Assembly (NCBI RefSeq): GCF_009848505.1
Contig: NZ_WWDL01000001.1
Coordinates: 372,001-436,000, forward strand
Reading direction: 5' to 3'
Origin: Muricoccus harenae
Lineage (GTDB): Bacteria; Pseudomonadota; Alphaproteobacteria; Acetobacterales; Acetobacteraceae
DNA length: 64,000 nt
In this document: positions 8,252 through 18,152 of the stretch, one piece after another
Position numbering within the stretch: the first letter of the stretch is position 1
Layout of the letters: each line of letters begins with the position of its first letter
Translations under genes and position numbers: made by a program
The notes under the pieces: generated by a model
Databases searched by the model: none
The model's input: only the letters and a program-made list of their open reading frames with translations
Told to the model about the DNA's origin: nothing

Positions 8252-9202
8252 TCAGGCGCTGGCGGCATCCAGCGCCGCGATATCTTCGGCCGAAAGCGTC
8301 AGCCGAACGGACTTCACCAGGCTGGCGAGCTGTTCCAGGCTCGTCGCGCTGGCGATCGGGGCCGTGATCCCCTCGCGCGCGATCACCCAGGCCAGGGCCA
8401 CTTCGGCCGGGGTGGCGCCGTTGCGCGCCGCCACCTCGTCCAGCGCCGCCAGGATCTTCATCCCCCGGGCGTCGAGATACTTCTCCACCCGGCTGCCGCG
8501 CTGGCTCTTTGAGAGATCCTCCTTCGAGCGGTACTTGCCAGAGAGGAAGCCGGAGGCGAGCGAGAAATAGGTGATGACGCCGATGCCCTCGCGCATGACG
8601 AGGTCTCGCAGAGGTCCGTCGAAATCCGCGCGGTCATAGAGATTGTATTGCGGCTGCAGCGTCTCGTAGCGCGGCAGGCCCTTCTCCTTCGCCACCTTCA
8701 GGGATTCCGCCAGCAGCGTGGCATCGTAGTTGGAGGTGCCGATGGCCCGCACCTTCCCAGCCTTCATCAGCGCTTCATAGGCGCGCAGCGTCTCCTCATG
8801 CGGCGTGTTCGGATCGGGCCAGTGGGACTGGTAGAGGTCGATCACATCGGTGTTCAGCCGGCGGAGCGAGTTTTCCACCTCCTTCTCGATCCACTTCGCC
8901 GAAAGATCCTTGTGGCCCTGGCCCATGTCGCCCCCGACCTTGGTCAGGATCAGGACCTTCCCGCGCTTGCCCGGATTGGCGCGCAGCCAGTTGCCGATGA
9001 TCGTCTCGGATTCGCCGCCCTGGTTGTCCGGGACCCAGCGGGAATAGACATCCGCCGTGTCGATGGCGTTCAGCCCGGCATCCACGAAGGCGTCCAGCAG
9101 GCGAAAGCTGGTGGGTTCGTCGACGGTCCAGCCGAAGACATTGCCGCCGAAGACGAGGGGGGCAATCTCCAGGCCGCTGCGGCCGAGGGGGCGCTTCTGC
9201 AT
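8252..9202 (-). CDS. Aldo/keto reductase
   Basis: 316 residues from ATG 9202, supported by AAGGA 7 bp upstream; ATG 9217 is in frame but weaker. It is a TIM-barrel aldo/keto reductase of the general stress/YghZ type: IDTADVYSRW carries the catalytic Asp and Tyr, LILTKVGG the Lys and YQSHWPDP the His. GTSNY and the C-terminal IASATSLEQL fit NADPH binding. It reduces aldehydes or ketones with NADPH in the cytoplasm; the substrate cannot be read from sequence. It ends 45 bp before dsbD, and the divergent hrpB begins 92 bp upstream. Confidence 0.92.
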   Translation of the reverse strand: MQKRPLGRSGLEIAPLVFGGNVFGWTVDEPTSFRLLDAFVDAGLNAIDTADVYSRWVPDNQGGESETIIGNWLRANPGKRGKVLILTKVGGDMGQGHKDLSAKWIEKEVENSLRRLNTDVIDLYQSHWPDPNTPHEETLRAYEALMKAGKVRAIGTSNYDATLLAESLKVAKEKGLPRYETLQPQYNLYDRADFDGPLRDLVMREGIGVITYFSLASGFLSGKYRSKEDLSKSQRGSRVEKYLDARGMKILAALDEVAARNGATPAEVALAWVIAREGITAPIASATSLEQLASLVKSVRLTLSAEDIAALDAASA

Positions 9203-9293
9203 GGGGTGGTCCTTCATGCGCTGTGCGGGCGGGAGTTGGGGCGCGGCGCGCGCGTTTGACAAGCCGCGCCCCGGCCCCGAGACCGGCCCCGCC

Positions 9294-11732
9294 ATGCAAC
9301 TGCCCGAACTTCCCGTCGCCGAGGCGCTGCCCGCCCTTCTGGCCAGCCTGCGCGAGGGCTCCAACGCCGTGCTCGTCGCCCCGCCCGGAGCGGGCAAGAC
9401 GACGATCGTGCCGCTGACCCTGCTGGACGAGCCCTGGGCCACCGGAAAGATCCTGGTTCTGGAGCCCCGCCGCGTCGCCGCTCGCGCCGCCGCGCGCCGC
9501 ATGGCCGATTTGGCGGGGGAGGGGGCACCGGGAGGGCTGGTGGGCCTTTCCACCCGGCTGGACCGCGCCGTCTCCGACCGCACGCGGGTGGAGGTGGTGA
9601 CAGAAGGGCTGCTGGTGCGCCGCCTGCAATCCGATCCGGGCCTCGATGGCGTTTCGGCGGTGCTGTTCGACGAGGCGCATGAGCGGCATCTCGATACCGA
9701 TCTCGGCCTCGCCCTGTGCCTGGATCTGCAGCGGGCGCTGCGGCCGGAACTGCGGCTCCTGGCGATGTCCGCGACGCTGGATGCGGCTGGCTTCGGCACG
9801 CTGCTGGATGCGCCGGTCATCGAGAGCGCGGGGCGCGCCTATCCCGTGGCTGTCCATTACCGCCCGCGTGACCTGAAGGAACCGCGTGAGCTCCCCGAAG
9901 CCATGGCCGGTGCCATCCGTGCCGCGCTGCGCGAGCATCCTGGCGACGTGCTGGCCTTCCTTCCCGGCTGGGGCGAGATCCGCCGCACTGCGGAGCGGTT
10001 GGGCGGGGTGGAGGCCGATGTCCTGCCCCTGCACGGCGAAATGCAGCCGGCCGAGCAGGACAAGGCGCTGAACCCCTCCAGCCGCCGCAAGGTGGTGCTG
10101 GCGACCTCCATCGCCGAAACCTCGTTGACCGTGCCGGGGGTGCGCATCGTCGTGGATGGCGGCTTTCGCCGTGCCCCGCGGCTGGATGCCGCCACGGGGT
10201 TGACGCGCCTGGCGACCATCCGCATCTCCCGCGCCGCCGCCGAGCAGCGGGCCGGCCGCGCCGGCCGCACCGAGCCCGGCGTCGCCATCCGCCTCTGGAG
10301 CGAGGCGCTGCATCGCGGCCTGCCGATCGCCGACCGGCCAGAAATGCTGGAGGCCGAACTCTCCGGCCTGGCGCTCGACTGCGCCGCCTGGGGTGCCGAT
10401 CCCCGCGCCCTGCCCTTCCTCGACCCGCCGCCGGAGGGGGCGCTCGCCGCCGCCCGCACCCTGCTGCGGGAGCTGGACGCACTCGATGGGGAAGGCCGCA
10501 TCACCGCCACCGGTCGCCGCATGGCGCGCCTCGGTGCCCATCCGCGGTTGGCGCGGGTGATGGTGGAGACGCGAACGCCGGAGGAAGGCGCCCTGGCCGC
10601 CGACCTCGCCGCGCTGCTGGAGGAACGTGACCCCATCCGCAATCGCGAGGCGCCAAGCGACCTCAACATGCGCCTGGACCTGCTGCGCGGCGGCGACCAT
10701 CCTGAGGCCGACCGCGCCACGGTGCAGCGCATCCGCCGCACCGCGCAGATTCACCGCCGCCGCCTCTCCATCCCCGAGCGCACCACGCCGGAAGGCGACC
10801 CCGCCGCCCTGCTGGCCGCCGGCTTTCCAGACAGGATCGCGGCAAGGCGCGGCACGATGGAAGGCGCCTTCCGCCTATCCTCCGGCCAGGGGGCGCGGCT
10901 GACCGCCACCGATCCGCTGCGCAAGGCTCCGCTGCTGGCCGTCGCGGCGCTGGAACTGGCGGGCACAGAGGCTCGCATCCGCATGGCGGCCCCCCTGGAG
11001 CGGGCCACGCTCGAAGCCCGCTTCCCCGATCGTTTCGTGCGGGAGGAGGTGACGGAATTCGACGCCCGCTCCAACAGCGTGGTGGCCCGCAAGCGCCTGC
11101 GCTTCGGCCCGCTGGTGCTGGAGGAGTCCAACCTTCCTCATGGCGATCCGGCGCTGGTGGCCGAGGCCCTGGCCCGCGCCGCCGCCGCCCGCGCCTTCCG
11201 CGACCTGGACTGGACCAAGGGGGCTATCCAGCTCCGCGCGCGGCTGCGCTGGGCGCATGCGACGGAGGGGGCGCCCTGGCCGGATGTCTCGGATTCCGCC
11301 CTGGCCGCCACCGCCGCCGAATGGCTCGCCCCCCATCTGCACGGCCGGTCGCGCCTCTCGGATCTGCGCGGGCTGGATGCCGCCGCCATCCTGCACTCCC
11401 TGGTACCGTGGGGGCTGCGCCGCCGCCTTGATGCCGATCTGCCGCCGCGGGTGGACCTGCCCGAGGGCCGCTCCGCCGGGATAGATTACGACCGTGAGGT
11501 GCCGGCGCTCGAGGCCCGCGTCCAGCATCTTTTCGGCCTCGCCGCCCCGCCGCCGCTGATGGGTGGGCACATTCCGCTGCAGGTTTCGCTGCTCTCCCCG
11601 GCCGGGCGGCCGATCGCCGTCACCTCGGACCTGGCGGGCTTCTGGAAAGGCGGCTGGGGGGAGGTGCGGCGGGAGATGCGCGGGCGCTACCCGAAGCACG
11701 CCTGGCCCGAAGACCCCTCGCAACAAGGATGA
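9294..11732 (+). CDS. hrpB: ATP-dependent helicase HrpB
   Basis: 812 residues from ATG 9294, close to the usual HrpB length. The frame is open upstream, but the protein clearly begins MQLPELPVAEALP, as in HrpB. Motifs in order: Walker A APPGAGKTT near residue 36, LEPRRVAARAAARRMA, DEAHERHLDTD, SATLDA, ATSIAETSLTV and RAGRAGRTEPG, followed by the HrpB-specific C-terminal region. It is a DEAH-box helicase of unclear cellular role; its E. coli homologue is non-essential. Divergent from the aldo/keto reductase. Confidence 0.95.
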   Translation: MQLPELPVAEALPALLASLREGSNAVLVAPPGAGKTTIVPLTLLDEPWATGKILVLEPRRVAARAAARRMADLAGEGAPGGLVGLSTRLDRAVSDRTRVEVVTEGLLVRRLQSDPGLDGVSAVLFDEAHERHLDTDLGLALCLDLQRALRPELRLLAMSATLDAAGFGTLLDAPVIESAGRAYPVAVHYRPRDLKEPRELPEAMAGAIRAALREHPGDVLAFLPGWGEIRRTAERLGGVEADVLPLHGEMQPAEQDKALNPSSRRKVVLATSIAETSLTVPGVRIVVDGGFRRAPRLDAATGLTRLATIRISRAAAEQRAGRAGRTEPGVAIRLWSEALHRGLPIADRPEMLEAELSGLALDCAAWGADPRALPFLDPPPEGALAAARTLLRELDALDGEGRITATGRRMARLGAHPRLARVMVETRTPEEGALAADLAALLEERDPIRNREAPSDLNMRLDLLRGGDHPEADRATVQRIRRTAQIHRRRLSIPERTTPEGDPAALLAAGFPDRIAARRGTMEGAFRLSSGQGARLTATDPLRKAPLLAVAALELAGTEARIRMAAPLERATLEARFPDRFVREEVTEFDARSNSVVARKRLRFGPLVLEESNLPHGDPALVAEALARAAAARAFRDLDWTKGAIQLRARLRWAHATEGAPWPDVSDSALAATAAEWLAPHLHGRSRLSDLRGLDAAAILHSLVPWGLRRRLDADLPPRVDLPEGRSAGIDYDREVPALEARVQHLFGLAAPPPLMGGHIPLQVSLLSPAGRPIAVTSDLAGFWKGGWGEVRREMRGRYPKHAWPEDPSQQG

Positions 11733-11811
11733 CGCCTTGAACGGGCAAGCATCGTTCCCTCTCTATGAGGGGAAATTCCCCCGCCGAGTCGCCGGAGAGC
11801 CAAAGTCCCCC

Positions 11812-12897
<1,086 letters not shown>

Positions 12898-13013
12898 GGC
12901 CCGCCATCTTGCGCTCCACCACCTTGCGCAAGGCACTGGGCCATGACGCTATGGCCCTGAACGGAAAGGGCCGCGGCCGGCCCCGCCAGAAACACAGTAG
13001 TTAGGGACGCGCC

Positions 13014-13700
13014 GTGCGAATCCTGTTGGTCGAGGACGATCCCGAGGTCGCCCGCTTCGTCCGCAAGGGCCTGACCGAGGCCGGCCACAGCGTCGAGCAC
13101 CGCGACAATGGCCGGGACGGCCTCTTCGCCGCCGCCGGGGAGCCCTTCGACCTGCTGGTGCTGGACCGCATGCTGCCCGGCGGCGTGGACGGGCTGCGGC
13201 TGGTCGAGACCCTGCGCGGCCAGGACAACCGCACGCCCGTGCTCTTCCTCACCGCCCTGTCAGCGGTTGATGAGCGGGTGCGCGGCCTGAAGGCGGGCGG
13301 TGACGACTATCTCACCAAGCCCTTCGCCTTCGCGGAACTGCTGGCCCGGGTGGAGGCGCTGGGCCGCCGCCCCGCCGCGGAGGTGCCCGCGACCAAGCTG
13401 CGCGTCGCGGACCTGGAGCTGGACCTGCTCTCCCGCTCCGTCACCCGCGGAGGCAAGCGGATCGACGTGCAGCCGCGCGAGTTCCGGCTGCTGGAGCACC
13501 TGATGCGCCATGCCGGCCAGGTGGTCACCCGCACCATGCTGCTGGAGAAGGTGTGGGACTACCATTTCGACCCGCAGACCAACGTGATCGACGTCCATGT
13601 CTCCCGCCTGCGGCAGAAGCTGGACCGGGGCTTCGACAAGCCGCTGATCCATACGGTGCGCAACGCCGGCTACATGATCCGGACCGAGGACGCGGCCTAG
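13014..13700 (+). CDS. OmpR/PhoB-family response regulator
   Basis: 228 residues from a GTG start with AGGGA a few bases upstream. The receiver domain (1-115) has the acidic pair in VEDD, phospho-acceptor D51, T80 and K102. A winged-helix DNA-binding domain (about 130-225) ends with the typical DVHVSRLRQKLD and VRNAGYMI. It is partnered with the kinase 6 bp downstream. Closest in layout to copper/heavy-metal or QseB/TctD-type regulators; the signal is unknown. Confidence 0.95.
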   Translation: MRILLVEDDPEVARFVRKGLTEAGHSVEHRDNGRDGLFAAAGEPFDLLVLDRMLPGGVDGLRLVETLRGQDNRTPVLFLTALSAVDERVRGLKAGGDDYLTKPFAFAELLARVEALGRRPAAEVPATKLRVADLELDLLSRSVTRGGKRIDVQPREFRLLEHLMRHAGQVVTRTMLLEKVWDYHFDPQTNVIDVHVSRLRQKLDRGFDKPLIHTVRNAGYMIRTEDAA

Positions 13701-13706
13701 AAGCCC

Positions 13707-15158
13707 GTGGTCGCCGAGGAGGTCCGCCGCGCGCCTGTCACCCGGCTGGTGGACAGCGCGGGCTTCCGCTTCGCCGTCTTCTTCGCCGGCATGTTCCTGC
13801 TGGGCGGCGTCGCCTTCGCCGGCATCGTCTGGTGGAATACGGCGGGTGGGCTGGACCGGCAGACCGATTCCGCCATCCGCTCCGACGTCTTCGCCCTGAC
13901 CGAGCGCTTCAATGAGGCCGGGCGCGCCGGCGTAGTGGAGGCCATCGAATTCCGCCTCGCGCGGGACGGCGACGACCAGGACCTGTATCGCCTGACCGAT
14001 CCCGCCGGGCGCCTGCTGGCCGGCAATCTCGACGACACGCCCGACGAGCTGGATGGCCCGGCGCCGGAGGCGGAGCCACTGCGCTGGCTCCGCGCGCCTC
14101 TGCTGCGCGAAGGCCTGCTGACCGAGGCCCGCCTCTATCGCGCCGACCTGCCCAATGGCGACCGGCTGCTGGTCGGGCGCGACGTGGAGGAGCGGCTGCG
14201 GCTGCGGCAGTTGCTGGCGCGCGGCCTCGGCTGGGCGACCAGCGCCTCCTGCCTGATCGCGCTGATCGGTGCCCTGCTGATCCGCCGGGCACTCCAGGCC
14301 AGGCTGCGCCCGGCGGCCGAGACCGTCACCGCCATCGCCCAGGGCGACCTGTCCCAGCGCGTCCCGCTCTCGGACCGGGAGGATGAGTTCGATCGCCTGG
14401 GCCGCACACTGAATGCCATGCTCGACCGGATCGGCACGCTCATGGCCGGCATCCGTGGCGTGTCGGACGCCATCGCCCATGACCTCCGCACCCCGGTCGC
14501 CCGCGCCCGCGGCCGGCTGGAGGAGGCGCTGGAAGGCGATGCCGAGGCGATGCGCCGCGCCATCGAGCAGGGCATCGCCGACCTGGACGGCATGATCCGC
14601 ATCTTCCACGCGGTGCTGCGCATCACCGAGGCCGAGGCCGGCGCCCGCCGGGCCGCCTTCACGCGGCTTGACCTCGTTCCCGTGCTGGCGGATGCGGCGG
14701 AGCTCTACGAGGCGATTGCCGAGGCGCATGACGTCACGCTGGAGGCCACCCTGCCGGAGAGCCTTCCCATGACCGGGGACCGCGACCTGCTGCTCCAGGC
14801 GGTGGCGAACCTGCTCGATAATGCGGTGAAGTTCTCGCCGCCGGGCGGGCGAATCCGGCTCTCGACCGAGGCGTCGGAGACGGCGCTCCGGATCACCGTC
14901 GCGGACGAGGGGCCGGGGCTTCCGGACGTCGACCGGGCCCGCGCGGGCGAACGCTTCTTCCGCGCCGACAACGCCCGCACGACGCCGGGCTATGGGCTCG
15001 GCCTGTCGCTGGTGCGGGCGGTGGCGGGGCTGCACGGGGGGGAGCTGGCGCTGGCGGACGCTCATCCCGGGCGTGAGCCGCCGGGGCTTGCCGCCACCAT
15101 CACCCTTGATCCGGAACTCGCGGCTCCGCCCGCCTCCGAGGCTGGAACGTTAGGATGA
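13707..15158 (+). CDS. Membrane sensor histidine kinase (HAMP, HisKA, HATPase)
   Basis: 483 residues from GTG 13707. Transmembrane helix at 22-45, periplasmic sensor at 46-170, second helix at 172-194, HAMP at 195-247, then HisKA with phospho-acceptor H258 in AHDLRTPVARARG. HATPase boxes follow: N box NLLDNAVKFS, G1 DEGPGLP, G2 GYGLGLSLV. The periplasmic part (about 125 residues) has no recognised fold. It phosphorylates the upstream regulator. Its stop overlaps the MFS gene start by 4 bp (ATGA), so regulator, kinase and transporter form one operon. Confidence 0.94.
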   Translation: MVAEEVRRAPVTRLVDSAGFRFAVFFAGMFLLGGVAFAGIVWWNTAGGLDRQTDSAIRSDVFALTERFNEAGRAGVVEAIEFRLARDGDDQDLYRLTDPAGRLLAGNLDDTPDELDGPAPEAEPLRWLRAPLLREGLLTEARLYRADLPNGDRLLVGRDVEERLRLRQLLARGLGWATSASCLIALIGALLIRRALQARLRPAAETVTAIAQGDLSQRVPLSDREDEFDRLGRTLNAMLDRIGTLMAGIRGVSDAIAHDLRTPVARARGRLEEALEGDAEAMRRAIEQGIADLDGMIRIFHAVLRITEAEAGARRAAFTRLDLVPVLADAAELYEAIAEAHDVTLEATLPESLPMTGDRDLLLQAVANLLDNAVKFSPPGGRIRLSTEASETALRITVADEGPGLPDVDRARAGERFFRADNARTTPGYGLGLSLVRAVAGLHGGELALADAHPGREPPGLAATITLDPELAAPPASEAGTLG

Positions 15159-16291
15159 GCACCATGCCTCCCACGCTTCGTCCGGCGCTGGCGGGGGCGG
15201 CAGCGCTCTGCACGACCATCGGGATCGCCCGCTTCGGCTATGTGCCACTCTTTCCCGCCCTGGTCGCGGCCGGATGGGTGGGTGGCGGCGAGGCGGGGGC
15301 GCTGGGCGCCACGACCTTCGCGGGGCATCTGGTTGGGGCTCTCGCCGCACCCGTGGCCGGGGCGCGGCTGGGAGTGCGGCGGTCGCTCGACCTGGCCATG
15401 GCCCTGGCCACGCTCTCCTTCTTCGCCTGCGCGCTGCATCTCGGCTTCGGCTGGCTGGCCTTGTGGCGCGGCCTGGCCGGCGTGGCCGGCGGCATTGCCA
15501 TCTCCCTCGCCGGCCCCGCAGTGCAGGCGGTGACGCCCGAGGGCCGGCGCGGCCGGGCGGGCGGCATCGTGATCGCCGGGGTCGGCGCGGGGGTGGTGAT
15601 CGCCTCGGCCCTGTTGCCGGCATTTCTCTCCGGCGGGATCGCCGTCGCCTGGCTGGGGTTCGGCCTCTGCGCGGCAATGCTCTGGGCCTTCGCGCATCCC
15701 CGCTGGCCCGATCCGCCCTCCCTTCCGGCGGCCGCCGGACCGGCCGTACCGCCGCCGCCCGGCATCGTGGGGGCGGTGATCCTCGCCTATGGCCTCTCCG
15801 CCGCGGGCATGACGGCGCCCATGGTCTATCTCGCCGATCTCGCGGTGCGCGGGCATGGCATGGGGATGGCGTCGGCCGGGCTGATCTGGGCCCTGTTCGG
15901 GCTGGGCGCGGTGGCCGGCACGATCAGCGGCGGGCGGGTGGTCGACCGGATGGGACGCTGGGCCATGGCGCTGTGGATGGTGGCGCAGGTGGCGGGGCTG
16001 GGCCTCGCGCTACTGCCACATCCGGCGGCGGTGCCTGCCGCTGCGCTTCTCTGTGGCTTCTCCGGCATCGGGATCACCGCCGTGACCCTGGGGCGCCTGC
16101 GCGCCACCGCCGGGGCCGCCACGGGCCGCCTCTGGTCGCAGTCCACGGCAGTCTATGCCGCAGCCCAGGCAGTCACCGGCTATGCCTTCGCCTGGCTCTT
16201 CGCCGTGACGGGGGATCAGCACATGCCGGTCTTCCTGGCAGGGCTTGCGCTCAGCGTGGCGGGGCTGGGGGTCGCGCTGCGGCGGGGATAA
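15155..16291 (+). CDS. YbfB/YjiJ-family MFS transporter
   Basis: 378 residues with about 12 hydrophobic segments and a short loop after the sixth. The N-terminal IGIARFGYVPLFPALV and the glycine-rich SLAGPAVQAV stretch are typical of YbfB/YjiJ-type major facilitator proteins. Substrate unknown. The ATGA overlap with the histidine kinase implies co-translation, so the two-component system may control or sense something handled by this transporter. Confidence 0.9.
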   Translation: MSTMPPTLRPALAGAAALCTTIGIARFGYVPLFPALVAAGWVGGGEAGALGATTFAGHLVGALAAPVAGARLGVRRSLDLAMALATLSFFACALHLGFGWLALWRGLAGVAGGIAISLAGPAVQAVTPEGRRGRAGGIVIAGVGAGVVIASALLPAFLSGGIAVAWLGFGLCAAMLWAFAHPRWPDPPSLPAAAGPAVPPPPGIVGAVILAYGLSAAGMTAPMVYLADLAVRGHGMGMASAGLIWALFGLGAVAGTISGGRVVDRMGRWAMALWMVAQVAGLGLALLPHPAAVPAAALLCGFSGIGITAVTLGRLRATAGAATGRLWSQSTAVYAAAQAVTGYAFAWLFAVTGDQHMPVFLAGLALSVAGLGVALRRG

Positions 16292-16425
16292 GGGCCGACG
16301 TGAGGGCCGCCTCCTCCGGCGTGCTGCTTCGGCGTTGGTGATGGCGGGCAGCGATCCGGTGGCTGCCAACTTGCCAGCGACGTGTGGTTCGGGTTCGCGG
16401 GGAGCGAATTGTTGCGCACCATAAT

Positions 16426-16445
16426 CCTCTGACTAAAGTCAGGGG
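16426..16445. promoter_or_regulatory. Palindromic operator of the MarR-GNAT gene
   Basis: CCTCTGACTAAAGTCAGGGG is a 20-bp palindrome with one mismatched pair; its core CTGACT-AA-AGTCAG (16429-16442) is perfect. It directly abuts the ATG at 16446, and a CATAAT -10-like hexamer lies at 16420-16425. A palindrome between the -10 and the start of a MarR-type gene suggests autorepression. Confidence 0.6.
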
Positions 16446-17330
16446 ATGGATGAACAACAGATCGATCGCGTGCGCCGTTTCAACCGCCTTGTCACGCAGC
16501 ATGTGGGCGCGCTTGAAAACAGCTACCTCCAACGAGGCCGCCCACTTGGCGAGGCCCGACTGCTGCACGAGATTGGATCCAGCGGCACTGACGTGCGTGC
16601 GCTGCGCGAGCGGCTCAAACTCGACTCGGGATATCTCAGCCGCCTGTTGCGGTCGCTTGAAGCTCAGGGCCTCGTCCAGGCCGAGGCTCCGCCGAAGAGT
16701 GACGGTCGGGTGCGGCGCGTGGTCCTGACCCCCAATGGCATTGCCGAGCGCGCGACCTATGATGTGCTTTCGAACGAGTTAGCATGGTCCTTTCTGGAGC
16801 CCCTCGATTCAGCGCAGCGCGGTAGACTTGTGAGCGCCATGGCCGAGGTCGAGCGCCTGCTTCGCGCCGGCGCAGTGGACATGCGCGTTGAAGGCCCCGG
16901 CAGCACCGCGGCGCAATGGTGTCTGGCGCAATACTTCACGGAACTTGCCGCACGCTTCGACAAGGGCTTCGACCCGGCCCAGAGCAATTCAGCCAGCATT
17001 CAGGAGATGACGCCGCCAAAAGGGTGGTTTGTGGTCGCTTGGCTCTACGGCGCTCCCGTCGGCTGCGGAGCGCTGAAGCTGGGAATGGAAGGCACAGGCG
17101 AAATCAAGCGGATGTGGACGGCCTCGGATACGAGAGGGCTCGGAATCGCGCGCCGGATGCTGCGGAGGCTGGAGGCGTTGGCGCGCGAGTCCGGCCTGGC
17201 ACGGCTACGCCTGGAGACCAACCGCAGTCTGACAGAGGCCCAGGCGCTCTACCGGTCGGAGGACTACCAGGAAGTGGAGCGGTTCAACGCCGAGCCTTAC
17301 GCCCATCACTGGTTCGAGAAGCGGCTGTGA
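16446..17330 (+). CDS. MarR-type HTH regulator fused to GNAT N-acetyltransferase
   Basis: 294 residues. Residues 1-145 are a MarR-like winged helix (ARLLHEIG, LRERLKLDSGYLSRLLRSLEAQGLV, and a wing KSDGRVRRVVLT). Residues 150-294 are a GNAT acetyltransferase with IKRMWTASDTRGLGIARRML (the acetyl-CoA pyrophosphate loop R-G-x-G-I-A), LETNRSLTEAQALYRS and a C-terminal HHWFEKRL. This fusion is a known family in proteobacteria and actinobacteria; the acetylated substrate is generally unknown. The only ribosome-binding-like run (AGGGG) abuts the ATG with no spacing, so initiation may be unusual. Probably autoregulated through the adjoining palindrome. Confidence 0.92.
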   Translation: MDEQQIDRVRRFNRLVTQHVGALENSYLQRGRPLGEARLLHEIGSSGTDVRALRERLKLDSGYLSRLLRSLEAQGLVQAEAPPKSDGRVRRVVLTPNGIAERATYDVLSNELAWSFLEPLDSAQRGRLVSAMAEVERLLRAGAVDMRVEGPGSTAAQWCLAQYFTELAARFDKGFDPAQSNSASIQEMTPPKGWFVVAWLYGAPVGCGALKLGMEGTGEIKRMWTASDTRGLGIARRMLRRLEALARESGLARLRLETNRSLTEAQALYRSEDYQEVERFNAEPYAHHWFEKRL

Positions 17331-17395
17331 ACAGCCAGCGGCTTTCCCCGCTGGACAGGAGATGAAAGAAAGGATCCGGGAAGGAACCTGCTTCT

Positions 17396-18127
17396 ATGTC
17401 TGCGTTGTCCGCTGCCGCCCGGAAATTCGACCCGACACGGGCCAATGAGTACCAGGCTCAGAGCCGCATTGCTCTGGCAGGATACAACGCATGCCATGAA
17501 CTGGCCGCCTGCATGCTCGCAGCGGCCGTTGGTCCCGGGACCACGGCGCATGTCCTGGTCGTGGGAGCAGGAGGAGGCGCACAGGAGATTGTCTCCGCGG
17601 GCATGCTGGAGCCGAACTGGCGCTTCACCGCGGTTGATCCGTCGCGACCAATGATGGACATCGCGGTTGCGCAGCTGGAGCAGAAGGGCCTGGCATCGCG
17701 AACCGACATCCATCTCGGCTACGTCGATGACCTCCCCTCCCATGTGCGATTCGACGCCGCGACCCTGATCGGGGTGCTCCATCATCAACCTGGGAACGGG
17801 GCCAAGCACCGGCTTTTGCATTCCATCGCGAGCCGCCTGGCGCCGGGCGCTCCGCTGATCCTGGCAGGGAACCGCTACGCCTATGCCAGCCAGCCGCTGC
17901 TCCTGGCCGCCTGGGGCGAGCGCTGGCGTATGCAGGGAGCAACAGCCGAGGAGGTGCAGGCCAAGCTCGGCAAGATCCTGGAGGGAGCTGATCCTCCCGC
18001 CTCAGAGGACGCCGTGGCCGAACTCCTCGCCGATGCGGGATTTGAGCAGCCTACCTGGTTCTTCTCGAGCTTGTTCTGGGGGGCATGCCTGACGAAACGT
18101 GTCAGCGATGCCTCTCCAGGCAGCTGA
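17396..18127 (+). CDS. SAM-dependent class I methyltransferase
   Basis: 243 residues. A Rossmann methyltransferase fold: motif I VLVVGAGGGAQE near residue 54, the acidic end of strand 2 in FTAVDPSRPM, GYVDDLP, and strand 4 TLIGVLHHQ. The HHQPG pattern after strand 4 replaces the usual catalytic signatures, so the substrate is not assignable. It lies 65 bp after the MarR-GNAT gene on the same strand and may be co-transcribed, suggesting a small-molecule modification or detoxification pair, which is inference. Confidence 0.85.
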   Translation: MSALSAAARKFDPTRANEYQAQSRIALAGYNACHELAACMLAAAVGPGTTAHVLVVGAGGGAQEIVSAGMLEPNWRFTAVDPSRPMMDIAVAQLEQKGLASRTDIHLGYVDDLPSHVRFDAATLIGVLHHQPGNGAKHRLLHSIASRLAPGAPLILAGNRYAYASQPLLLAAWGERWRMQGATAEEVQAKLGKILEGADPPASEDAVAELLADAGFEQPTWFFSSLFWGACLTKRVSDASPGS

Positions 18128-18152
18128 AGCCGATCATGCCTGCGTAAGTCTG

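Noticed and set aside
6636-8570. A 644-codon open frame on the plus strand
   Set aside because: Antisense to dsbD, with a composition rich in Gln/His/Arg/Gly and no recognisable domain.
13260-15065. A 601-codon open frame on the minus strand
   Set aside because: Antisense to the histidine kinase gene; no motifs of its own.
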